DNA of 30,131 nt from Blastocladiella britannica (taxonomy: Eukaryota > Blastocladiomycota > Blastocladiomycetes > Blastocladiales > Blastocladiaceae). Positions 1-8,753 of the stretch are shown in pieces; within the stretch, counting starts at the first letter, position 1, and each line of letters opens with the position of its first letter. The notes below the pieces were generated by a model that was not told where the DNA came from, made no database searches, and saw only the letters and a program-made list of their open reading frames with translations. The stretch spans positions 1 through 30,131 of the forward strand of contig MU624705.1 in NCBI GenBank assembly GCA_025349905.2, written 5' to 3'. Both the position numbers and the translations under genes were made by a program.

Positions 1-95
1 ACAGTAGTCGCGCGGGCCGCTGGGCTCCACCGCGTTGGCGAGACACCGCGGGGACGACCGGGAGCGCGGGAAGTAGTCCCTGCTGTGCGGGCCAT
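1..95 (-). CDS. Possible 5' end of a leftward gene (partial)
   Basis: An ATG at 95-93 on the minus strand opens a frame that stays open to the window edge (31 codons). The peptide is rich in Arg, Pro, Thr and Ala, with a GRPRG stretch that vaguely resembles an AT-hook. The stretch is GC-rich up to the ATG and then drops sharply to AT-rich DNA with a run of nine A, as at other gene starts here. The function cannot be judged. On the plus strand a frame is also open from base 1 to a TGA near base 126, so a C-terminal end of a rightward gene is an alternative. Confidence 0.3.
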   Translation of the reverse strand, partial: MARTAGTTSRAPGRPRGVSPTRWSPAARATT

Positions 96-592
96 GACAA
101 TTTATTTGGAGAAAAAAAAAGCTTGAGAGGGGGGTGAATTTGTAGTGTTAAATCATGTTGTGGAACTTTTGTGGAAAAAACTTTTTGTGGAATGTGGAAG
201 TTGGGGTGTTCAGTTTGGGGCAAAATCCACAATATTCGAAACGATCCGCCAAGCGTGGATCGGCCAGGCTACGAAATTGAGTGCAGATCAAAGGTTAAAT
301 TGGCCGGTAACTTACTTTGGAAGACTCACCGTGAATGGAGGGATGATGCCCTGTTAGCTCCTCTCAGTGCGCGCACTTCATGGCGGCTGCACATAAGGTC
401 TGGAGATTGAAAATGAACGGACCGAGCAGGTCTGCCTCCCACTGCAACGTCACTTGCCAGATCATGTATGACCAGCACTAGGCATGGCAACGATGTGCCT
501 GGCGATGGATCCAACTCGAATTCGCTTGGTAACGATAAAGATAGTTGGAAAGGACGCATGCAGCGAAATTGAAAGCGAAAAATGGGCATATT
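96..592. other. Intergenic region
   Basis: About 500 bases with no convincing coding exon on either strand. The part up to about 300 is AT-rich and holds an A9 run (112-120) and a cluster of GTGGAA motifs (160-199). Short open frames exist but lack splice context and any recognisable motif. It should contain the promoter of the leftward partial gene and the 3' untranslated region of MAK11. No tRNA-like B box was seen. Confidence 0.5.
160..199 (+). repeat. Four GTGGAA motifs in 40 bp
   Basis: GTGGAA occurs at 160-165, 171-176, 187-192 and 194-199, partly within a longer TTTGTGGAA unit. It lies 65-104 bp upstream of the putative leftward start at 95, where it would read TTCCAC. It could be a transcription factor cluster or chance in a skewed region. 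Confidence 0.45.
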
Positions 593-1965
593 TTATTGCT
601 TCCGAGCCTTTTTCCTGCTCGGCCCATTGTTACTGCTGCCAGCGTCACCGGCGCTCCGCTTCTTCCTGTTCTTGGGTGCTGCGCGGGCGGGAATAGGAGC
701 CACAACCTCTTCTTCAACCTCCTCCTCCTCCTCACTGGCATCATCCTCATCCGAGGGAGCGGCAAGAGCAGCCTCCTCCTCGTCCACGAGCTCGGCGTCA
801 ATGACGTCCAGCGCGAGGCACGTCAACCGGCACTTTGCATCGACCCGCGCAATCGGCTGCACGCGAAGTGGCGGCGCGGTCGCCGCAATGTTAGCGGTTT
901 CGGTGGCCGCGGGCACGCGCCACACGGCGATCGCGCCGGTACTGCACGCAGCGGCGACAAAGTGCTCGGGCTCGTCGGCCGTATCGTTGCTGGGCACAAA
1001 CGGCACCGCGCTCACAGCCTTGACACGGGCTCCTGCTGCCTCGCCGGGCTGCACAAAGGTCGCGATCGCACGCAGCGACCGCAGAACTTCTTCCGTTTCT
1101 TCCTCTTCAAGCTCGGTCTCGCTGGACGCATCGCCCTCCTCGACGGGCGCACTCATTTCGAGAAGGAGAACGGCTCCGTCTTCGCACCCGAGCACCAGCT
1201 GCGTCTCGTGCACAAACGACACGGCGTTCAGACGCACCTGCGGCGAGTCGTACTGCGCAACCGCTTTCGTCGAGACGGTGTCGTACACGACCACCGAGTG
1301 GGCAAAGAGAATCGTGTACTGCGATCCGGATGGCGAGAAATGGATCGAGACCGGGGCTGCCATACATTGCGTTAGTTTGCATTTTTTTTAATAAATGAAA
1401 GGAATATACACGGACTGTCATGCAAGCGAGTACGCGTTGCCTTGAGTCCGCGGAGCAAGTTCCAGCAAAACAGTTGGCGATCGGCCGACACCGTGAGTGC
1501 CAGCTTGCCCGACGGGTGGAACGCAATCCCGAGAATGGCGGCTCTGGTGAAAAAATATCGAAGAGTCAATTCCTGCTCAGAAAGTGAAAAAAGTGTAAAG
1601 TACTTGTGCCCCTTGAGCGTCGTGAGTGGCTCCCAGTCCTTGGTCCGCCACACAACCAGCTTACCCTGCTCGTCACCCGACATGACGTGGGTAGTGCCAA
1701 AGCTGGCAAGCGCACAAACGGTGGCCTGGTGCATAAAGAGCTCGCCCAGCGATCGGAGCGTGCGGAGCGAGTACACCTTGATCAGCTCGTCCTGTCCGCC
1801 CGTGATGAGCGTGCCGCCACCGCGCGCCGAAATCGCGACCGACTTGATGCACCCGACGTGCGCGCCAAAACCAAAGAGCTGCTCGGTATCGCCCGATTCG
1901 GCGTCGACCGCGTATCCAAACAAGAGGCGCTCGTACGAGCCCGCGACAATACGAAGGACGGGCAT
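593..1965 (-). CDS. MAK11: MAK11/PAK1IP1-like WD40 ribosome assembly factor
   Basis: WD40 protein of the MAK11 (yeast) / PAK1IP1 (animal) family, which acts in the nucleolus in 60S subunit assembly. Proposed exons on the minus strand are 1965-1604, 1543-1410 and 1356-593, giving 419 residues. Introns of 60 and 53 nt have GT-AG ends, and the second has a perfect CTAAC. Family signatures are the N-terminal IVAGSYERLLFGYAVD, the WD motif ending in KLVVWRTKDWEPL, the HPSGKLAL block after the first intron, and the NLLRG segment. The tail carries an acidic run (SDEDDASEEEEEVEEE) followed by basic clusters (KNRKKR, SRKKARK), the usual layout of nucleolar proteins. The second intron has two possible donors six bases apart that keep frame; I chose the GTATAT one. 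The gene is followed upstream by COG2 in tandem. Confidence 0.88.
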
Positions 1966-2022
1966 GAATTTTTGTTTTTTGTTTTTACAGTTAAAGCGCG
2001 TGGAAATTATGCGACAGCGCGC

Positions 2023-2040
2023 AAAAAAAAAAAAAAAAAA
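2023..2040 (+). repeat. A18 homopolymer in the MAK11 promoter
   Basis: Eighteen consecutive A on the plus strand (T on the MAK11 coding strand), 58 bp upstream of the MAK11 start, within the 108-bp gap between MAK11 and the COG2 stop. Poly(dA:dT) tracts commonly keep promoters free of nucleosomes in fungi; that role here is inference. Confidence 0.7.
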
Positions 2041-2073
2041 TTCGAATTTTTGACGTCGCGTGACTGGAAACTG

Positions 2074-4201
2074 TCAATTTGGCCTCTCCACATTTCCCAG
2101 GTTCTTGAGGATCACCCACGTCGGGCTCATGAGCGATTGGGCAAACCCAGGACCTTTCCCTTCTTCTTGGTCTTCTTGGTCTTCTTGGTCTTCTCGGTCT
2201 TGATCAATAATTAAAAGCAACTCTCCCACTCGTTCCTCCAGCGCTCGTGCATCCAGAGCAAGCTGCAACCGCACTTTATCTTCATCCGACATACTGCCAC
2301 CAGCACTCGATGCAGCGGAAGAAGAAGCACCCACGCTGGACGCCCGCCCTTTCGACTGCTTCAAGCGCCGCAGCGAGTCCTCGGTCTTGGCCAGCGTCTG
2401 CAGCAGGTCCTGCACCAGGTCGCGGTGGGCATCGACCGTGCGCTTGGCAATCTCGGGCATGACGGCGCGCCACACTTCCACAGGAATGTCTCGGGCCGGC
2501 TCGGAGGCAATCAAAGCCGTTGCTGCTTCAAAGGTGCCGGCAATAAAGGATGACTCGGCCGTGGGCGCTGGGCGGCCCGTGGCGCGGTATTGGGCGGCAA
2601 TCGTGCGTGTCATGCGCAGCGCGCTGATCGCGGACTCGGAAAGATCGGTCCGAAGGGCGGCGATACAGGGCACATGGACGGCGCGCGCACCCGACCCGAG
2701 CAGCGGGACCAGGCCGATGGCAATGGTCGGATGCAACGAGAAAAACGGGGATTGGCGCACCGCAGTTTGCGCCGCCGCCAGGCCCACAATGCAGTCGATG
2801 GCTTCGTCCGCGGTAGTCACCGTGACAGCCCCGAGCGCCTGGTGGTACCGCATCACGATTTGCGCCGCGAGCTTGAAAAAGCGGTGCACGAGCGCCGGCA
2901 AGTAGTCGGCGTGTAGCCGCGCGAATGCGGCCGCGACGGCGGCGCTCGAGGTGGGCGCGGTCTCAAAGTCGGCCACCAATTGTCGAGCCACCAGTTGAAA
3001 GTACGTTTCGATCGGCCATTTCCGCATCAAGTCTCCGACTTCGGGAATCTCGGCCGCGTGCTTGGTCAGAGCCAGTGCCGCCAGCGTGTCGCGGAAAAAC
3101 GACGTGGCCGCAGTGTAGTTGCGGTGGAAGGCCGATGGCACTGCGGCCGAGAACGTGGCGGGCCCCGCGCCAGTCTCGAGCGCCTCGACCAGCCGCAGCA
3201 AAATGTGGTGCCGCAGCGCCAAGCTCTGGCCCTGGGGCGCTACCGCGGACACGGCGGCGACAAAAGCGAGCGGCCCGCGTTCGGCTAGCAGCGATCGTTG
3301 CACGGCGCCGAGGTACGTGGGCATATGGCGTTTGGGTCCGGCGGCTTCGCGCGCGCTCATCAGCTCTGGGTCGACCATGGTCGTGATCAGCACCACAATC
3401 AGATTGGACCACGCGTCGAGGTGCAAGTGCGTGCGCACAAGGCTTCCCAGGGCGCTTGCGTCCGTCTGTCCTGTGGATCGGAATGCGCCAAGCTGGGCCC
3501 GCAGACTGCGCTCTGCCGAATGCACAAGTGTCGCATGAACTGTTTCCAGGCGAGGGACCAGCGACGCGAGAAACGGGAACCGCGGCGCATTGGGCGCGAC
3601 GCTTGCGCGGCACAGTGCCAGCAACATGGCCAGTCGTTCCAGCTGCAAGTCCGATTGGTGGGCACCGAGTCCCAGCTGCTCTTCAAGCCATGCCGTCTTT
3701 TGGTTTGCGTCCACAAAGAATTGGAGGAGTTTCTATATGACATCATCTGCAGTGAGCTTCTGTTGCTCGGCGACATAAAAATGGAAGAAGTGGTTACCTT
3801 TTGGTGGCGGACGTGCTCAAGGTGCGCGAGCCGACGCGCAAATTCACCGAGCTGGCCTTTGGCCGCGACAGTCAAGGTCTACTGTATCCAAAGTCACTTT
3901 GCTGGTGGTCAGGATAACCTTTTCAAAAAATAAAATGGACAGGTGCAACCTCGGCATTCGCAGTCAAGCAGTCGATCGGCGCGCGCGATTCCGCCAGAAC
4001 GCTCGGCAACTTTTTCAGTCGCTCGGCCACGTCTTGATAGCCCTGTTAAAAGCTTTGGATCAGTTTTTGTGCATGGCCAAATGAAAAACGAAAAAGGCGT
4101 ACCTCGAGGTGCCGGCTGATGGTGGCCACGACGCGCGCGCGCACATCGCTCTGCTGGCGCGCCAGCTCGATCTTGAGGTCCTGCAGCTCGCGCTCGTCCA
4201 T
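2074..4201 (-). CDS. COG2: Conserved oligomeric Golgi complex subunit 2
   Basis: Subunit of the COG tethering complex, which recycles glycosylation enzymes within the Golgi. Proposed exons are 4201-4103, 4042-3950, 3878-3798 and 3732-2074, giving 643 residues. All three introns (60, 71, 65 nt) are phase 0. The N-terminal coiled coil starts ELQDLKIELARQQSD and continues across the introns into RHQK-KLLQFF, matching the COG2 N-domain. The middle KWPIETYFQLVARQL and the LVHRFFKLAAQIVMRY block match the family core, and the end has SDEDKVRLQLALDARALEE, a strong COG2 signature. The extreme N-terminus is about 30 residues shorter than usual. An in-frame ATG at 4258 would add 19 low-complexity residues, or a short upstream exon may be missed. 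The 71-nt intron has a weak donor (GTTGCA) and is the least certain junction. Confidence 0.85.
2164..2199 (-). repeat. 9-bp tandem repeat encoding DQE units in COG2
   Basis: Four tandem copies of TTCTTGGTC (the last has one change, TTCTCGGTC). On the coding strand they specify repeated acidic DQE/DRE triplets just after the conserved COG2 C-terminal helix. Such a slippage-prone repeat is expected to vary in copy number between strains. Confidence 0.8.
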
Positions 4202-4270
4202 GTGCGTGGCGTTACTTTTATGTTTATTTTGGTTGCACTTGACCTCAAAAAGAGACAAGAAAAGACAAAC

Positions 4271-7200
4271 TCAATCGTCCTCCTCGGCCTCGCTGTCGCT
4301 CAGGTCGCGGTACTTTCCGCCACTCCCAGCTGGACCTTGGCTCAGACGCGTGCTCTTGCGCCGAGAAGACGCATCTTCGTCGTCCTTGGCGGTTGCGGCC
4401 GATCGCGCGCGTTTGCGAGCGGATCCCTCCCCTTCTTCTTCATGCTCGCCGTCAGAGGAACCCGCCGCATCCGCGTCGCTCCCGCTCTGCTCTGACGCCT
4501 TGCGTCCGCGTTTGCGACCCTTCCCAGCCGCCGGCGTGGTGGGTCGTGACCGTGACAAAGCGGCAGCAGTAGGACGCCGTACGACCGGTTGCTGCTGGGC
4601 GGGGCCAACCAGATTGCTCTTACGCGCGCCAATGGCAGTGAGCGCCGACTCGAGGTACGCCACCTTGACGTGCTCGCGGGCCCGTGCTGCGTCCATTTCG
4701 GTAAAAATGTCGCGCGGCAGCGAATCGGCCGACTGCACCGCGGCCACCGCCGACGCCTGCGTCGCCTCGAGCGAAAGCGAGTCGCCTTGTTCCGATCGCG
4801 ACCAGCCGTGGAGCTTGCACTTGTCGTAAATCACCTTGGTCGCGTACTCGGCGAGAATGTACAGGTTGCGGTTCACCAGCTCCTGCCAGGTGATGGCGGG
4901 CTCGAGTGGGGCATGATCGTCTTCTTCTTCTTCAATGGCAGCGGCCGCCGGATCCGTGTCCAACTTGACCTCCTCGGAACTGGCGGCAGGGGCTGCATCA
5001 TTGTCGGCACCAGGCACTATGCGAGCTTGTTTCCGGGGCGCGTCGCGTTTGCGCGTGGCCGCCGCCGCCGCCTCCTCGGCCGCCTCCCTGTGCAGGTTGA
5101 TGGGCCGGCGAATCTCGTGCTCCTTGATACGCGCCAGCACCGCATGCAGCGGCGGCGCCGTTTCCGCTCGCAACACCGCGTCCAGGTACAAATCGACCGG
5201 GACCGCATACGCCCGAATATCAGCCGGATTGACTCCTGGCGGAAGAATGTGCGCAAGCGTGTGTAGCAGCCGCGGCAGTGCCCGCGTGGCAATGATGGTC
5301 CCACCGGGCCGGCAACACAGGCCCTTGAGGAGTGCAGACGCGGCAGAGCGGGCCGTTTCGGTCGGATCCACCAGCACCACCAGCGGTACGTACCGCGCCG
5401 ACAGCTTGGAGGCTGCCAGCAGCGCTCGCAGTTTGCGGCCAATCCATTCGCGCACGGGTCCGACTGGATCGGTCATGACCTGGGCCACCAGCAAGTACAC
5501 GTGCTCGGGCACCGGGTCAGGCTGCACGTACCGCGCGAGCTTGAACACGGTCCGCGCAGCTGCCAGACGCAGCGCGGCGGTGGCGAACGGCGGCAAGTCC
5601 GGGTGGACCTGTCCGTTCGAGGCCAGGATCGTGTCCACCAGCTTCATGAGCGGCGCCACCGCGTCCGCGGCTAGCTCGTGTGTCCGCGGCGACTTGGCCA
5701 GCGCCCCAACCCGATTGGCCAGCAGCCCAAGCGCCGCCGACTGCGCGCGCGTGTTGGGCGGCTGCTGTTCCGGCGAAAGCCACGGACTGGGGTCGTTGCT
5801 CAAGTACCCACCCACCACCACGCGAAGGGCGGCTGTTGTCACGGCTGGTGCATGATCCTCAAACAAGTCTGTCTGGGACTTGGCCAGCTTGCTCAAGCAT
5901 CCGAGAGCGTCAGCAACACGCCGCATGGGGAGGTCTTGAAGCTGCTGGACGTCATCGTTGTCGAGATCATCATCGCCAACGTGTCCGTCAACCTCCAGCG
6001 TGGCCGCAGCTTGAGCAATAACCACCTCACAGGCGGCAATGTGGTTTCCCTTTCCGAGCACCGCTCCAATCGCAGGCGCAAGCTCAAATCGCGTGGACGC
6101 CATTCGAACGAGATCCTTGACGAGTGCGGGGGGCAAGTCCTTGGTCTCGAGGTGCGTCAGAACGGCCAGCACGCGCTCAGGCGCCCACTCGACCGCCACC
6201 AGGAGCTCGGGCATGACGCGGGCCACCATGGCCGGGAACGTGCGGGTCACGGCATCGAGCACCCAGGTGGCTGTACGGCGCAGGTCGTCTGCCCATGTGG
6301 CAGTGCTGTTAGTGCTACTCATGGCGCGCTCAATCAGCATGGGCATCATCTCGTGGCACAGGATTAGCGGCGCCATGCGACGAACAAGAATGCCGAGCGT
6401 CGCCGCCGACCCGGGCACCGTGGCGGTCATGGCCTTGAGCGCGTCCTTGGCGCCGCGGCGAATCGCCGCAAAGTCCCGGTTGCCCCACTCGGCGAGCGAC
6501 CGCAGGATCGAGCCCCATGCTGGTTGGTACCCCTTGACGAACGCCGCGAGTACATGTTGCCCCTCCTGTGGGTTGGGCAGCCGCGCAGCCATGCCAGCGG
6601 TCACCCGAGGTAGAGCGGCAGCGAGCGCGGCAGAGGTGGTGGCGTCGCTGCTCGACTCGAGCCCGGTCCGTTGCTGCTGTTGCTGCTCGGCGAGGCGCAC
6701 AAGCGAGAGCATCTCGGTAATGGTTACTTGCTGTCGCTGCAGCGTGGCGACAAATGCCCGCTTGGCGCGCTCGTCGTCGCGAATGGGGCTCAGGAACCAC
6801 AGCAGGCGATCCATGGCTGCCGACCAGTCCGGGTTGGTCAGCGCCGACTTTTCGCCCGCCGCGCGCTTCTCCTTGGGGTGGACAATCGCCTCAATGAGCA
6901 TATTCTCTAGGACAGCGTTCAGCTCGGGATCGTTGAGGTACGCCGAGTGTAGCAGGTCGCGCGGGATCCACGCAAATGTGCGCATCAAGTTGGCCAGCTC
7001 GTCCGCCTCCAGATTGGTTTCCCGTACGAGCAGGTCTGCTGTCGGCATGGCAATGCTCTGCGACTGCGGATTGATGGCTGGCGTCGACGACAACGCTGTC
7101 GAGTCCTTTTCGTCCACGGGCTCGGTGGTCTTGGTAGGAAGCACCACGTGCATGGTTTGTCGCCACAGCGACCCAGCAGCCTTGACGGCGGCCAGACGCA

Positions 7201-8518
7201 CGGCGCCGCGGCGGTCGCGAATGCGTGCCCCGAGCGCGTTCCAGAGCGTCTGGTTGCCGTACCGCCGCAGCGATCCAAACTCGATGCGACCGTCACCCAG
7301 AATCTGGCACGCGGCCACGCGCACCTTCTCGTCCGGGTCAATCAGCACGCGAGCGAGCGCGGCATTGAGATCGGCCGCGACCAGGTGCGGGTGCATGTTG
7401 TAAATGTCGGCCGCCAGCGCAACCCACGCCAGCCGCACGTCCGTGGCCTTGTCGAGATGGCGCGCGCACCACGCCTTCCATGCCGACGGCACATCGCGCG
7501 CAACAGGTGCACACTGCGTTGCCGGTGCCCGCAGCACCGCACCCAAGGTTGTGACGGCCAGGAGCCGAAAGGGAGCGTGCTCGGCCACCAACTCCTCTTC
7601 GAGCAGCGGCACCACGGGCGCCAGCAGCAGCGGTGCCACCGGGTACAGGGTGGCCATGCGCGCATGGGCCTCGGTGGATGCCCCCAGGTCGTCGGCGGCA
7701 GCTGGGGTGCGTAGGTGCGTGGCTTTAGCTGCGGCCATCAGCGTGTCCATGAACGCAGACGACACGTGGCCGTGCAGATGCGCGGCGGCGTCAGCGTGCG
7801 AGGCGACGGCCAGCGCCGCCGCGTGCTTGGGCGACCCAAGCGCCGCGGATGCCAAGGTAGCCACGATCTTGTCGCTGACATCGTGCGAGACGGGGCACTC
7901 GAGCACGATCGTCACTAGCAGATCCCCTGCGAATTTGATGGTAGCGGCCGGGTGGTGCGGCGCCAGCGCATCCAGCACGTGCTCGACGAACCGGGCCACC
8001 AGCGGGTCCGGGTCGTCCAGATCGGCCAGCAACGAGATGGACTGCACGGTGGCCAGCGACATGAGCAGCTGCTGGTAGTAGACCGCGTACGGGTTCGCGT
8101 CGGGCGCGAGGCCGAACGTCGACGGCGACAGCTGCGAAGCCAGCAGGTGGAAGATGGCGTCGAGGTGGTCCGGCGAGTACGGCGCGTCGGGGGCAAAGAT
8201 CCGCAGCACCTCGGCAATACAGCACGAGGTGAGCACGCGCACGCCGCGGTCGCGGTGGTGCAGGATCGGCTCCGAGACCAGTTCGGCTGCCATGCGCTGC
8301 ACGGTCGTGGTGTCCGTGTCGGGTGCCTGCGGGAGCTCGCGCAGCTTGTCGAGCAGCGACTTTCCATGGAGTTATATGAGTCACTTTATCGAGTATGCAA
8401 ACATAATGGGAGACAGCACCTTGAGGCGCTTGATGAGCTCTGCGGCCGAGATGGCGCGCTCGGTCGCAACCAAGGTCTGATCATAGGCCAGCACGTGTGG
8501 GCCGGGTCCGGTGGTCAT
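4271..8518 (-). CDS. PDS5: Sister chromatid cohesion protein PDS5
   Basis: HEAT-repeat regulator of cohesin that controls its maintenance on and release from chromosomes. Exon 1 is 8518-8420 and exon 2 is 8359-4271, with a 60-nt phase-0 intron, giving 1395 residues. Exon 1 ends with AAELIKRLK, the conserved PDS5 N-terminal motif. Exon 2 has the hallmark VLTSCCIAEVLRIFAPDAPY near its start, then about a thousand residues of alpha-helical HEAT-like sequence, including WSAAMDRLLWFLSPIRDDE and the late TWQELVNRNLYILAEYATKV. The last 200 residues are disordered with alternating basic and acidic patches (KGRKRGRKASE, RKRARS, RDLSDSEAEEDD), typical of the PDS5 tail. The intron donor is GTGCTG. The stop lies 69 bp from the COG2 start in tandem orientation. 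The gene shares a divergent promoter with RPN1. Confidence 0.92.
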
Positions 8519-8753
8519 CTTGTTTATTGCCTGCTTTCCGTGGGCGTCTCGTATGGTGTCGTTGCCCTATAAGGCGGGTGTCCTGCGTTGCTGGTAGCGT
8601 ATATTTTATAGCGTCGTGGTTGGCCGTCGTTGGACCAAACAGCTCTTCGAAAACACGCAACGACCGATTGATTGATTTTCGCTTTCAGAGAGAAAAGTTG
8701 ATCTGCCCGTACCCGACGACACACCCAACCCAGTCCAACCCAAACCATTGATC
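8519..8753. promoter_or_regulatory. Divergent promoter between PDS5 and RPN1
   Basis: A 235-bp gap between two divergently transcribed start codons. It contains a TATA-like TATATTTTATA at 8600-8610, about 144 bp before the RPN1 start, and a second CTATAAG near 8567. The last 40 bases before RPN1 are C/A-rich with repeated CCAACCCA-like words, a leader composition seen again before the KH gene. The yeast proteasome element GGTGGCAAA was looked for and not seen. Confidence 0.6.

Noticed and set aside
545..1391. Two plus-strand open frames of about 270 codons
   Set aside because: They are antisense to MAK11, whose WD40 sequence is clear. Their Ser/Arg-rich translation has no family features.
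1604..4270. MAK11-COG2-PDS5 as an operon
   Set aside because: The genes are same-strand and close (69-108 bp), but each has its own A/T-rich upstream region and unrelated functions. Tight packing is general in this window.
8519..8753. Proteasome-associated control element upstream of RPN1
   Set aside because: The GGTGGCAAA motif was sought on both strands and not found.
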